DNA from: DATHSY01 sp046729855
Lineage (GTDB): Bacteria; Actinomycetota; UBA4738; HRBIN12
DNA: 64,000 bases
Assembly: GCA_046729855.1 (NCBI GenBank)
Contig: JBKPHM010000024.1
Coordinates: forward strand, 1 to 64,000
Direction of reading: 5' to 3'
Shown here: positions 42,762 through 52,015 of the stretch, piece after piece
Position numbering within the stretch: the first letter of the stretch is position 1
How the letters are laid out: every line of letters begins with the position of its first letter
Program-made: the position numbers and the translations under genes
Notes under the pieces: model-generated
Told to the model about the DNA's origin: nothing
Seen by the model: only the letters and a program-made list of their open reading frames with translations
Databases searched by the model: none

Positions 42762-42791
42762 CCTTTCGGGACGTTTCGCTTCTCCGAAAGG
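42762..42791 (+). promoter_or_regulatory. Inverted repeat in leader of APC permease 2
   Basis: CCTTTCGG (42762-42769) and CCGAAAGG (42784-42791) can pair around a 14-base loop, 31 bases before the permease ATG. It may be an operator or RNA hairpin. No riboswitch class is recognised in 42680-42822. Confidence 0.3.
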
Positions 42792-42822
42792 CGATGCGTC
42801 CACGACTTCGGGAGGGGGTCGT

Positions 42823-44427
42823 ATGGCTACGCGGGCCAACGAGAAGGTCATGGTCGCCGAAAAGATCGCGCCGATCCTCGTCGCGCGAACCCTCACGGCG
42901 TTCGACCTGATCGTCATCTTTGTCGGCATCGTGCTGTTCATCACGAACTCCGCCGGGATCCAGGGCGCGGGTCCGTCGGCGTACATCTTCTGGACCGTGG
43001 GCTTCATCACCTTCTTGATCACCGGCGCGTTCGTCACGGCGCAGCTCGGGCGGATGTTCCCCGAAGAGGGCTCCTTGTATGTGTGGACGCACAAGGTCCT
43101 CGGGCCGTTCTGGGGCTTCTTCGCGGGGTTCGTGGCCTGGTGGCCCGGACCGCTCGTCATGGTGGTAGCTGGCATCCTGGTCGTGGCCTTCGCGCAGCAG
43201 ATCGCGTCGTTCGCGGACACCACGATCCTCACGCACGCCTGGGAGCAGGGCCTCGTCGTCCTGGCGGTGCTGTGGTTCGGAGCCCTCCTCTCGCTGCTCC
43301 GGATGCGGCTCACCCAGAACTACGTCAACCTCCAGTTCTTCTTCTACGGCGCCGCCATCTTCGTGATGGGCCTCGCGGGGGTCATCTGGCTCCTGAAGGG
43401 GGAGCCATCGGCGACCTCGTTCGCCTCGGGTTGGAACCCGCTCCAGGGCGACAAAATCGTGCTCGGCCTCCCCGGCTATCTCACGTGGTACTCGTTCGCG
43501 GTCCTCGCCCTCCTCGGGATCGAGGTCCCGCTGAACATGGGCGTGGAAGTCCTCGGAGGCGAGAGCGCCATCAGGAAGTACCTGTTCTGGGGCTGCATCA
43601 TCGTGATGGCGGCCTACCTTTGGACCACCTGGGGCAACATGGTGACTGTCCCGCTCGCCGATAACAACGGCACGACCGGCGGGGCCCAGGCGGTCGGCGT
43701 CGCGATGGGGGATGCCTTGGGCGTCATCGTGGCCCTCATCCTCATGTGGTTCTTCCTGACGTCCTCCATGGTCTACAACTACTCGTTCGCGCGGCTGCTC
43801 TTCGTTTCCGGCCTGGAGAAGCGGCTGCCCCCGATGATCGCGCGCGTGAACAGGAACAAGGTGCCGGCGAACGCAGTGCTCCTCCAGACCATCCTCGCGT
43901 CGTTGGTCGTCGTCATCGTCTTCTTCATCGTCGGAGAGGCTGCCGGCGCCGACCCGAACAAGCCCTACTTCGCGCTCCTCGCGGGCCTGACCATCATCTG
44001 GTGCATCTCCACTGGGCTGCTGTTCCTCGACATCTTCTTCGCCCGGCGCGCCGACCCGGAGCGGTTCGAGAAGGCTCGGAGGGTCAACGAGGGGTTCCTA
44101 TACGCCTGCGGGGCGGTCGGCTTCCTCGCGAACCTCGCGGCCGTCTTCTTCATCTTCACCGGTACGTGGTATGCGGACGGCTTCCCGACACTCGCCGAGT
44201 GGAACACGTGGCTCGCGATCATCGCGATCGTCTCTGTAATCGCCGGCATCACGATATGGTTCGTCTCCGAGGGGATGCGCGGCGGCAGGGCGGACGTCCA
44301 GCTGATCGACGAGGTCGCGCGCGCGGTCGGGGCGGGGGTCCTGACCGTTCCCGAGTCGGACGTCGTGACCACGGACGAGCCAACACGCTCGGACACGTCA
44401 CGGGGCGGAGGAACCTCACCCGCGTAG
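42823..44427 (+). CDS. APC-family amino acid/amine permease
   Basis: A 534-residue transporter with about twelve helices, distinct from the first permease. Features include LTAFDLIVIFVGIVLFITNSAG in helix 1, MFPEEGSLYVWTHKVLG, and FARLLFVSGLEKRLPPMIARVN between helices 8 and 9, as in glutamate/GABA-type and YfnA-like APC transporters. The long acidic C-terminal tail (after WFVSEGM) is cytoplasmic. Strong ribosome site GGGAGGGGG before the ATG. Its position between a GATase and the ligase cluster suggests uptake of an amine or amino acid used there. Confidence 0.82.
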   Translation: MATRANEKVMVAEKIAPILVARTLTAFDLIVIFVGIVLFITNSAGIQGAGPSAYIFWTVGFITFLITGAFVTAQLGRMFPEEGSLYVWTHKVLGPFWGFFAGFVAWWPGPLVMVVAGILVVAFAQQIASFADTTILTHAWEQGLVVLAVLWFGALLSLLRMRLTQNYVNLQFFFYGAAIFVMGLAGVIWLLKGEPSATSFASGWNPLQGDKIVLGLPGYLTWYSFAVLALLGIEVPLNMGVEVLGGESAIRKYLFWGCIIVMAAYLWTTWGNMVTVPLADNNGTTGGAQAVGVAMGDALGVIVALILMWFFLTSSMVYNYSFARLLFVSGLEKRLPPMIARVNRNKVPANAVLLQTILASLVVVIVFFIVGEAAGADPNKPYFALLAGLTIIWCISTGLLFLDIFFARRADPERFEKARRVNEGFLYACGAVGFLANLAAVFFIFTGTWYADGFPTLAEWNTWLAIIAIVSVIAGITIWFVSEGMRGGRADVQLIDEVARAVGAGVLTVPESDVVTTDEPTRSDTSRGGGTSPA

Positions 44428-44497
44428 CGGGCTTTGTTCCGCGACGGCGGCCGCTCCTCGCATCGGGGGAGCCCCCTCGTCCTCGTTGCGCTGGGGC

Positions 44498-45673
44498 TCA
44501 CCCTTCGATGCCGTGCAGCAAGCGGCACGCGTCGGCAAGCACGAGGCGACCGAGGCGCTCGGCGTCGCCCGCCGAAACGTAGTCGAGCTCGACGAACCGC
44601 CCGAGCACTCGCTGGAGGGCCGAGCGGGCGAGCAGCGCCGAGGCCCAGAAGGCCTCGGGTTCGCCCGCCTCGTCCGAGCCGTACAGCAGCTTGGCGGCCG
44701 GGACGGTCCCGACCAACATCTCGAGCGCCCACTCGACCTGCCCCCAGCCCCACGGGATCAGCTCGGAGAGCTCGAGGTAGACGTTCGGCAGGACCGTCGC
44801 GATGTACGCGGCCTCCCTCACCCAGGGGTACCCGGAGTGCACCAACACGACGGGCTGATGCTGGACGTCCACGAGCAGGCGGAAGATCGCCGTCGGCCCG
44901 GCGTGCGCCAGGTTGATGTCTGGGTCACCCCCGCCGCAGTGGAAATGGAAGGGGCGGTCGTGCTCGCGCGCGACTGCGAGGGTCCGGCGGATCAGGAAGT
45001 CGCGGACCCGCTTGGCATGCTCGCGCGTCTCCCGCCACCCGTCCGCCCGCCAGCCGTCGTACGCGTCCCGGACCTCGGGCGGCGTGGGATCGCCCACGTC
45101 CAGACCGGTCCGGTACGCAACGATCGACTTGTACGCGACGCAGTTCGGGTCAGCCGCCGCCTCGGTCGCCGCCGCCTCGACGCCAGAGACGAGGTCGTCG
45201 ACCCCGGCGTCGCGATGCTTGAGGATCCACGGCTCGAGGCGCGCGACGCGGTGGACCCGCACGCCGATCGTCCGCGCGAACTCCGGCGCCTGGATCGGCG
45301 GCTGAGGGAACCCCTCGTCCGACAGGACGGCGACGACCCCGGCGGCGTCGAGCAACGCCTTCGTGTACGCGACCGGGTCCGCCCGCACGGCCGCCTCGCG
45401 GGCGCGAACGACCGCCTCACGCGTCGGCTCGCATCCCAGGTGCGATGCCAGCCAGCGCCGTAGGGCGATCCCGTACACCGTCGAGTCGGTGAATCGGTCG
45501 GCGATCGGCCACAGGTCCTGGTGGATGCTCGAGGAGGAGTGGAACGCCTCTCCCAGGAACATGGCCCTGGTGTCGAAGCCCTCCGATGGGCGCGAGACGA
45601 GGTCCTCGAGCCGGTACGGGTGCGTGTGCGCGTCGACGATCTCGGCGGCGGACAGGTCGACCGCGTTCGTCAC
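44498..45673 (-). CDS. Amidohydrolase-family protein (FluG N-domain-like)
   Basis: A 391-residue TIM-barrel hydrolase of the amidohydrolase-2 type. It has the metal motif DAHTHPY near residue 14, HFHCGGGDPDINL with the second His pair, VLVHSGYPW, and LLYGSDE with the late Asp. In fungal FluG and some bacterial proteins this domain is fused in front of a glutamine-synthetase domain. Here the two are separate genes, with GS-B ending 10 bases upstream, on the same strand. It could hydrolyse or decarboxylate a product of the ligase; the substrate is unknown. GTG start at 45673. Confidence 0.83.
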   Translation of the reverse strand: MTNAVDLSAAEIVDAHTHPYRLEDLVSRPSEGFDTRAMFLGEAFHSSSSIHQDLWPIADRFTDSTVYGIALRRWLASHLGCEPTREAVVRAREAAVRADPVAYTKALLDAAGVVAVLSDEGFPQPPIQAPEFARTIGVRVHRVARLEPWILKHRDAGVDDLVSGVEAAATEAAADPNCVAYKSIVAYRTGLDVGDPTPPEVRDAYDGWRADGWRETREHAKRVRDFLIRRTLAVAREHDRPFHFHCGGGDPDINLAHAGPTAIFRLLVDVQHQPVVLVHSGYPWVREAAYIATVLPNVYLELSELIPWGWGQVEWALEMLVGTVPAAKLLYGSDEAGEPEAFWASALLARSALQRVLGRFVELDYVSAGDAERLGRLVLADACRLLHGIEG

Positions 45674-45682
45674 CTCGTCCCC

Positions 45683-47089
45683 TCAGTAGCGCCACCGGAC
45701 GGCGCGCACGACGGCCTCCGGATCCTGCCCCTCGTACGTCGCGCGCTCGGCCCGTCTCGTCGCCAAGAACGCGTCGAACAGGACATCCCCCATCGCCTCG
45801 CGCAGCATCGCGGAGCGCTCGAGCTCCCGGATCGCGGCGCCGAGCGAGGACGGGAGCTGACGGATCCCCATCGCGCGCCGCTTTGCCGCCGAGATCGACG
45901 CGGGGTCGACCAGTACGGGATCGGGGAGCGAGAGCCCCCGCTCGACCCCGTCGATCCCCGCGGCGAGGATCGCGCCGAGGGCTAGATACGGGTTGGCCGC
46001 AGGGTCCATCGCCTTGACTTCGAGGTTGGCGGCCTCCGGACGGCTCCCCACCATCCCGGTGATGAACCGGAGCGCGGCCTCGCGGTTCTCGCGCCCCCAG
46101 CAGGCCCAGGGGCCGCTCCATCGGTGCGGCTGGAGCCGCTGGTAGCTCGCGACCGAGGGCGCGGTCATCGCCGTGAGCGCCGGCAAGGCCTCGAGGATCC
46201 CGGCCGTGAACGCCTCGGCCTCGCGCGTCATCCCCTCGGGGCCGCGGCCGCCGTTGAAGACGTTGCGGCCGCGCCGGTCCCACAGGCTGAGGTGCAGGTG
46301 CTGCCCGTTGCCCACGAGACCCGCGTAGACGACGGGAGCGAACGAGGCCGCCAACCCGTGCTGACGCGCAGCGGCCCTGATCGTGTGCCTGACGACCAGG
46401 TTCGTGTCGGCGACCGCTATCCCCTCCCGATCGCGCACGGACAGCTCGAGCTGACCGGTCGAGTACTCCGGGTGGAACTGCATCACACCGGTCCCCTGCG
46501 CATCGAGGGCACGGATCAGCTGCGTCGCGAACGGCTCGACGTCCGCGAGCGCGATCGCGCCGTACGCCGGTCCGCGGTGCGCAGGCGTGGGGTCCGGCTC
46601 GGGATCGCCGCCCGAGGCCCGCGTCCCGAGGAAGAACTCCATCTCGTAGGCCGCGCGGAGCGTCAGCCCCTTCGCCGCCAGGCGTTTCAGCATCCGCCGC
46701 GCGAAGGTCCGAGGGCACGCCGGGTACTCCTCCCCCTCCTGGTCGCGCTGATCGACCGGCGCCAGCGCCCAGCCGGGGCTCGCGGCCAGCGCGACTAGCC
46801 CATCGGGATCGGGCATCAGGCGCGTGTCGCCGGTCGGTCCCCCGATGTGCGGTGACGACGTGATCTGGTCGTCCACGAGGAACACGGAGAAGACGGGCGA
46901 CAGGCCGACGCCGAACCGCACCGCCTCGTCGAACCGATGGACCGGGATGCACTTCACGAGCGTCACGCCGGCGGGGTCGACGAACGCGAGCGCGACCGCC
47001 TCGACTCCGGCGTCCGTCAGGCTCCGCACGGCCTTCGTCGCGCCGACACTGCTCGATGGGCGGCGGGTCGTCGCCACCTTCGATGGCAT
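45683..47089 (-). CDS. Glutamine-synthetase-fold ligase (GS-B)
   Basis: A 468-residue GS-I-fold protein. Kept residues: Glu149 and Glu151 (YEMEF), Glu208 and Glu215 (EYSTGQLE), His264 (GQHLH), Glu357 (LEVKAMDPAANPYLA). Differences: Trp324 replaces the ammonium-binding E327 (PHRWSGP), Lys359 replaces the usual Arg after Glu357, and the DGSS motif is absent. Amine ligation rather than ammonia fixation is likely. It is followed 10 bases later by the FluG-type amidohydrolase and preceded by GS-C, four bases away, so these three form one operon from the promoter at 48461. Confidence 0.83.
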   Translation of the reverse strand: MPSKVATTRRPSSSVGATKAVRSLTDAGVEAVALAFVDPAGVTLVKCIPVHRFDEAVRFGVGLSPVFSVFLVDDQITSSPHIGGPTGDTRLMPDPDGLVALAASPGWALAPVDQRDQEGEEYPACPRTFARRMLKRLAAKGLTLRAAYEMEFFLGTRASGGDPEPDPTPAHRGPAYGAIALADVEPFATQLIRALDAQGTGVMQFHPEYSTGQLELSVRDREGIAVADTNLVVRHTIRAAARQHGLAASFAPVVYAGLVGNGQHLHLSLWDRRGRNVFNGGRGPEGMTREAEAFTAGILEALPALTAMTAPSVASYQRLQPHRWSGPWACWGRENREAALRFITGMVGSRPEAANLEVKAMDPAANPYLALGAILAAGIDGVERGLSLPDPVLVDPASISAAKRRAMGIRQLPSSLGAAIRELERSAMLREAMGDVLFDAFLATRRAERATYEGQDPEAVVRAVRWRY

Positions 47090-47093
47090 CCGG

Positions 47094-48419
47094 CTAGAAG
47101 ATCTCCAGGTACTCGGACCGTTCCCAATCCGTGACCCAGTCCTTGAACCGCGACAGCTCGTACCGGCGCATGGTCACGTACGCGGTGACGAACTCCTCGC
47201 CGAAGAACTCCTTGGTCGCCGGGTCCTGCTCGAGCGCTTCGAGCGACTCCTCCAGCTCGGTCGGGAGGCTCTCGAACGAGTCGTCCTCCTCCGCCGGGAC
47301 GCCGGGCTTGGACGAAGCGGGCGCCGGCAGGTTCTCCTCGATCCCGCGCAGTCCCGCCTGGATAAGCGCGGCGCCGACCAGGTACGGGTTCGACATCCCC
47401 GACGACGCCCGGTACTCGACGTGCTTGCTCGAGGGTGATCCGCCCTTGACGCGGATCAGCGCGGAGCGGTCCTCCAGGCCCCACGAAATGTTCGTCGGGC
47501 TGAACGTGTGCCGCCGCCGTCGCCGCAGGCAGTTGACCGTCGGCGCGACGACGGCGTCGATCGCCCTGGCGTACTTCAGGACCCCTCCGATAAACGACCG
47601 GCAGATGTCCGACATCCCATCAGCGTCGTCGTCGGCGCCAAAAGCGTTGTCCCCCGACGTCGTGAGCAGCGACACGTGCGTGTGGCACCCGCTGCCCGAC
47701 TGCCCGGCCCAGGGCTTGGTCATGAACGTGGCGAGGTGCCCGTCCTGCTTGGCGATCTCCTTCACGCCGTTCTTGAAGGTGAAGGCGTTGTCCGGCCCGG
47801 CGAGCCCTCGGCCCGGGGCGAAATTGATCTCCCACTGCGAGCCGGCGTACTCACAGTTCGCCGTGATGATGTCGACGCCGACCCGCGGCATCTCGTCGAC
47901 GATCCGCCTGACCGTGGGGACGTAGTCGTTCCGCACCGTATTGAAGATCTGGTAGCCGGAGAACAGCGGCTCGTGGGTGTCCTGAGTGACGAGGTAGAAC
48001 TCGAACTCCGAGCCCATCAACGGCTCGAACCCCATCGAGGCCGCCTTCTGGACCGCCCGGCGGAAGACGTGCCGGGGTGTCGCAGCAAGCGTGGACCCGT
48101 CGTACCACTGCGCGTCGCAGATCAGCCTGGCCGTCCTGTCCGCCCACGGCAGCACCGCGGCGGAGTCCGGATCCGGGAACAGCAGCTGATCGCCGTACCC
48201 GCGCTCCTCGTGATACAGCGTCCCGGGAACCACGTCCGAGCGCGAGTCCAGCACGCTCGCGCCGCCGTACATGTTGAGACCACGCTCGGCGTAGTCGGAG
48301 GCGTGCGCGATCGGGACCGTCTTAGACCGGGAGATGCCGTGCATGTCCGGTAGCTCGAACCGGACGAAGCCGATCCCGTCCTTCCGCCAGCCCTCGAGGA
48401 TCCCCTGAACGTCGGTCAT
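47094..48419 (-). CDS. Glutamine-synthetase-fold ligase (GS-C)
   Basis: A 441-residue GS-I-fold protein. Metal and glutamate residues are present: Glu138 and Glu140 (SEFEF), Glu190 and Glu197 (EYAGSQWE), His246 (CHTH), Arg318, Glu335 and Arg337 (VEYRASSGMSNPYLV). The ammonium position is Phe306 (HTFSPTN) and the D50 motif is missing. An unusual run of five Arg (LRRRRRH) precedes it. Start at the ATG at 48419 with a GGGGGAGG site; the frame is open to 48788 but enters the divergent gene. First gene of the minus-strand operon. Confidence 0.86.
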   Translation of the reverse strand: MTDVQGILEGWRKDGIGFVRFELPDMHGISRSKTVPIAHASDYAERGLNMYGGASVLDSRSDVVPGTLYHEERGYGDQLLFPDPDSAAVLPWADRTARLICDAQWYDGSTLAATPRHVFRRAVQKAASMGFEPLMGSEFEFYLVTQDTHEPLFSGYQIFNTVRNDYVPTVRRIVDEMPRVGVDIITANCEYAGSQWEINFAPGRGLAGPDNAFTFKNGVKEIAKQDGHLATFMTKPWAGQSGSGCHTHVSLLTTSGDNAFGADDDADGMSDICRSFIGGVLKYARAIDAVVAPTVNCLRRRRRHTFSPTNISWGLEDRSALIRVKGGSPSSKHVEYRASSGMSNPYLVGAALIQAGLRGIEENLPAPASSKPGVPAEEDDSFESLPTELEESLEALEQDPATKEFFGEEFVTAYVTMRRYELSRFKDWVTDWERSEYLEIF

Positions 48420-48460
48420 CGCCTCCCCCTCGGCCTCGGACCCGCACGGCGTCGGTGCTG

Positions 48461-48489
48461 GGTATAGCGTGACGGCCGCCCGGCCGCAA
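48461..48489 (-). promoter_or_regulatory. Sigma-70 promoter of the GS-C/GS-B/amidohydrolase operon
   Basis: On the minus strand, TTGCGG (48484-48489) and TATACC (48461-48466) are 17 bases apart. Transcription would begin near 48455 and leave a leader of about 35 bases with a GGGGGAGG site. Confidence 0.5.
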
Positions 48490-48560
48490 CGCAGCGGCCG
48501 CGCATCCGTCGTGGAAAACACGGCCCGATGCGTCGTGGGATACGCTGGATGCGAGGTCGG

Positions 48561-49934
48561 ATGGCGAACTCGGTCGTCAACAGCGGTCGGTCGCGCGTGC
48601 TCCCGCTCGAGCTCGATCGCGGCTATCCGGTGCTGGTCCGCGGCGACGGCGTGTGGGTCGAGGACTCGGACGGACGCCGGTACCTCGACGCGATGAGCGG
48701 CGGCTCTATGGCGCTCACGCTCGGCCACGGACGTCGCGACATCATCGCGGCCGCCCGAGCACAAGCCGACGTCCTGCCGTACGTCCACAACGAGCGGCTC
48801 ACGAACCCGGCACAGGAGCGGCTCGCGCGCGAGCTGATCGAGGTGGCGCCGCCGGGCTTCACGCGGGTCCGGTTCACGGTGAGCGGCGCCGACGCGAACG
48901 AGATGGCCGTTCAGCTAGCACGCGCCAACCACGTCGAACGCGGCGAGCCGGAACGGTGGCAGGTGATCTCGCCGGCCCAGGCCTACCACGGCCCAACGAT
49001 GGAGACGCTTGCGCTCACTGGACGTCCGGGGCTGCAGGGGCCGTTCGGGCCCTACATGCCGAAGCACCTGCACATCCCGCCGAGCACGTGGCGGTTCGAC
49101 CCGACCGGTCAGGCGGCGCTCGACGCGCTCGACGGCGCGCTGGAGGAGGCCGGTCCGCACACCGTTTCGGCGTTCCTCTGCGAGGCGATCAGCGCGGCCG
49201 CGCTGCCCGGGTACTCGCCGCCGCGCCCGTTCTGGGAGGGTCTCGCCGAACGCCGCGAGCGGCACGGGTTCCTGGTGTGCTTCGACGAGGTCGTAACGGG
49301 CGTCGGCCGGACCGGCGCGTGGTTCGCGGGCGCCGAGACCGCCTGCACGCCCGACATCATCGCGACGGCGAAGGGCCTGGGCGCCGGGTACACCGCGATC
49401 GGCGCGGTGCTCTGCCGCGAGCCCGTCTACGAGGCCATTGCGCGCGGCTCGCGACGGTTCACGCTCGGGCACACCTGGGACGGCGCGCCGCTCTCATGCG
49501 CCGTCGGCCTTGCCGTGATCCACGCGCTGAGGTCCGAAGCGCTCGTGGAGCACGTCCGCGAACGGGGCGGCCAGCTCCGCGAGGAACTCGCCGACGCCCT
49601 CAAGGGCATCCCGATCGTGCGCGACGTCGAGGGGCGCGGCTACCTGCTGGGCGTGAGGTTCGTGGACCCGCGCGACGGGACGTCGTTGCTGCCCCCAGAG
49701 CTGCGCACGGCAGGGCGGATCGATCGGGCGGCGTTCGACCGGAACCTGATCACGCTGTCGACGATGCCGACGCGCGACGGGTTCGCGGGAGACCAGACAC
49801 TGTTCGCGCCGCCGTTCATCACGACCGACGAGGAGCTCGGCGAGATGGTGTCGCGCTTCGTCGACGCCGTCCGCGAGGTCGCGGATCAGGTCGAAGCCGA
49901 GCTCGACCGGGCGACCATGGGAGGGACCGCATGA
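48561..49934 (+). CDS. Class III aminotransferase (AT-1)
   Basis: A 457-residue PLP enzyme of the class III (omega-amino acid / diamine / GABA) aminotransferase family. Typical parts: YLDAMSGGSMALTLGHG, the cofactor Asp in FDEVVTGVGRTG, and the PLP Lys in TAKGLGAGYTAIGAV. It is a close paralog of AT-2 two genes downstream. It probably moves an amino group from a terminal amine to a keto acid. The ATG at 48561 follows GAGGTCGG; the frame opens upstream to 48528. Its stop overlaps the next start (ATGA). Confidence 0.9.
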   Translation: MANSVVNSGRSRVLPLELDRGYPVLVRGDGVWVEDSDGRRYLDAMSGGSMALTLGHGRRDIIAAARAQADVLPYVHNERLTNPAQERLARELIEVAPPGFTRVRFTVSGADANEMAVQLARANHVERGEPERWQVISPAQAYHGPTMETLALTGRPGLQGPFGPYMPKHLHIPPSTWRFDPTGQAALDALDGALEEAGPHTVSAFLCEAISAAALPGYSPPRPFWEGLAERRERHGFLVCFDEVVTGVGRTGAWFAGAETACTPDIIATAKGLGAGYTAIGAVLCREPVYEAIARGSRRFTLGHTWDGAPLSCAVGLAVIHALRSEALVEHVRERGGQLREELADALKGIPIVRDVEGRGYLLGVRFVDPRDGTSLLPPELRTAGRIDRAAFDRNLITLSTMPTRDGFAGDQTLFAPPFITTDEELGEMVSRFVDAVREVADQVEAELDRATMGGTA

Positions 49935-50638
49935 GCTCGAACACCGACCGGCGGAAGCTCCGCGCGCTGATCCTCCAGCACGAGGACCCGACGCCGCCCG
50001 GGCACGTGATCGACTGGCTCGACGACCACGCCGACGATGCCCACGTCCACCGGATCGACCTCGGCGATCGCGACGTCGACCCGGGGGACTACGACCTCAT
50101 CGTCTCGCTCGGCTCCGAGTTCGCCGCGTTCGACGACTCGCACCAGTTCGTCCCGCGCGAGGCCAGGTTGATGGAACGCGCCATCGCCGAGGAGGTGCCG
50201 ATCCTGGGGCTGTGCTTCGGGGGACAGTTGCTCGCCCGCGTCCTGGGCGGTGAGAACTTCCGCGCGACGTCCGAGATCGGCTGGCTCCCCGTCCGCACGA
50301 AGGATCCGGACCTCGTGCCGGAGGGTCCGTGGTTCCAGTGGCACTTCGACTCCTTCTCGCTTCCCGAGGGGGCCGAGCTGGTCGCCGACTCGGACGCCGG
50401 CCCGCAGGCGTTCGTCGCCGGGCGGAACCTCGGGTTGCAGTTCCACCCGGAGGTGACGGTCGACATGATGGACGAGTGGGTCCGCGTCTACCGGCACGAG
50501 CTCGACGCCGAGGGCGTTGATCCGGACGCACTCCTCGAGGAGACGAAGCGGCGCGCGGCCGCGAGCAAGGCGAACGCCTGGCGTCTCATGGACGGCTTCC
50601 TCGACCGCGTCGCGCGGCTCGCGCCGGCGGAGCGCTGA
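49931..50638 (+). CDS. Stand-alone class I glutamine amidotransferase (GATase-B)
   Basis: A 235-residue class I GATase with Cys in LGLCFGGQLLARVLGG and His/Glu in LQFHPEVT, so the triad is intact. It is not fused to a synthetase. Located between two duplicated aminotransferase genes and overlapping the first by four bases. As with GATase-A, a role in removing a gamma-glutamyl group is my inference from the context; amide hydrolysis of glutamine is the family default. Confidence 0.83.
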   Translation: MSSNTDRRKLRALILQHEDPTPPGHVIDWLDDHADDAHVHRIDLGDRDVDPGDYDLIVSLGSEFAAFDDSHQFVPREARLMERAIAEEVPILGLCFGGQLLARVLGGENFRATSEIGWLPVRTKDPDLVPEGPWFQWHFDSFSLPEGAELVADSDAGPQAFVAGRNLGLQFHPEVTVDMMDEWVRVYRHELDAEGVDPDALLEETKRRAAASKANAWRLMDGFLDRVARLAPAER

Positions 50639-50650
50639 GCGGGAACGGCG

Positions 50651-52015
50651 ATGGCGACGGAAGTTCAGGCGACGGTCGCGGCGGAGGAGACGAGCGTCTT
50701 CCCACGCTTTCTCGACCTCGCCTACCCGAACGTAGAGCGCGGCGAGGGCGTCTGGCTGACGACGACCGACGGCCGGCCGATCCTCGACGCAAGCTCCGGT
50801 GGCGCGATGGTGACGTGCCTCGGCCACGGCGTCGAGGAGCTCGCCGCGGCGGCGCAGGCCCAGGCCGAGAGGATCGCGTACTTCTACAACCACCACTTCA
50901 CCAGCGAGCCGCAGGAGCGCCTGGCGGAGCGGATGCTCGAGGTCGTCGCGCCCGAGATGGCGCGCGTCCGGTTCGTGTCGGGCGGCTCGGAGGCGAACGA
51001 GACGGCGCTCCAGCTCGCGCGGCTGTACCACGTCGAATCCGGCCGCACCGATCGCTGGCGCGTGATCTCTCCCGCGCAGTCGTACCACGGCTCGACGATG
51101 GCGACGCTGGCGCTCTCCGGGCGGCCGCACCTGCAAGAGCCGTACGGTCCGTACCTCTCACCGCACCTGCACATCCCGCCGTCGACGTGGCGGCAGGACC
51201 CGACCGGCGAGGAGGCGCTCGCCGCCCTCGATCGCGCGATCGAGGAGGCGGGCCCGGACCAGGTCGCCGCGTTCTTCTGCGAGCCGATCAGCGCAGCGGC
51301 GCTCCCCGCGTACTCGCCGCCCGACCGGTTCTGGCACGGGCTGGATGAGCGGCGGGACCGGCATGGCTTCCTGATCTGCTTCGACGAGGTCGTCACCGGC
51401 GTGGGACGGACCGGAACGTGGCTCGCGGCGCACCAGCTTCCGATCGAGCCCGACATCGTCGCCATCGGCAAGACGCTCGGGGCGGGGTACGTGCCGCTCG
51501 GTGCGGTGCTGTGCCGTTCGCACGTGTATGAGGCGATCGAGCACGGCTCGCGCGAGTTCGACCTCGGGCACACGTGGGACGGCGCGCCGCTGTCGACCGC
51601 CGTCGGGCTCGCGGTGATCGATGTGCTCGTCCGGCGAGGCCTCGTCGACCGCGTCCGCGAGCGCGGGCCGTCGCTGCTCGAGGAGCTGCGATCGGCGCTC
51701 TCGGGGGCGCAGATCGTGAAAGAGGTCCGGGGGCGCGGGTTCCTTCTCGGGTTCGAGCTGGTGGACCCGCGCGACGGCACGTCGTTCCTGCCCAACGACC
51801 TCGACGCCGCCTCGCTCGTGGACGACATCGCGTTCGAGCACGGCCTGCTCGTCACGTCGATCCATCCGCAGGCCGACGGGTTTGCCGGCGACCAGACGCT
51901 CCTCGCGCCGGCGTACGTCAGCACCGACGAAGAGCTGTCACAGATGGTCGAACGCCTCGCGGCCGCGGTCGCCGACGTCGAACGGGTCGTGAAGCAGCGG
52001 CTGGCCGGCGCATGA
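50651..52015 (+). CDS. Class III aminotransferase (AT-2)
   Basis: A 454-residue paralog of AT-1, with long shared stretches (CEPISAAALPAYSPP against CEAISAAALPGYSPP; FDEVVTGVGRTG identical). The PLP Lys is in AIGKTLGAGYVPLGAV. Having two close copies in one operon suggests two successive transaminations, for example of a glutamylated diamine and then of the released omega-amino acid, or different chain-length preference. Twelve bases after GATase-B; the stop overlaps the GS-D start (ATGA). Confidence 0.9.
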   Translation: MATEVQATVAAEETSVFPRFLDLAYPNVERGEGVWLTTTDGRPILDASSGGAMVTCLGHGVEELAAAAQAQAERIAYFYNHHFTSEPQERLAERMLEVVAPEMARVRFVSGGSEANETALQLARLYHVESGRTDRWRVISPAQSYHGSTMATLALSGRPHLQEPYGPYLSPHLHIPPSTWRQDPTGEEALAALDRAIEEAGPDQVAAFFCEPISAAALPAYSPPDRFWHGLDERRDRHGFLICFDEVVTGVGRTGTWLAAHQLPIEPDIVAIGKTLGAGYVPLGAVLCRSHVYEAIEHGSREFDLGHTWDGAPLSTAVGLAVIDVLVRRGLVDRVRERGPSLLEELRSALSGAQIVKEVRGRGFLLGFELVDPRDGTSFLPNDLDAASLVDDIAFEHGLLVTSIHPQADGFAGDQTLLAPAYVSTDEELSQMVERLAAAVADVERVVKQRLAGA

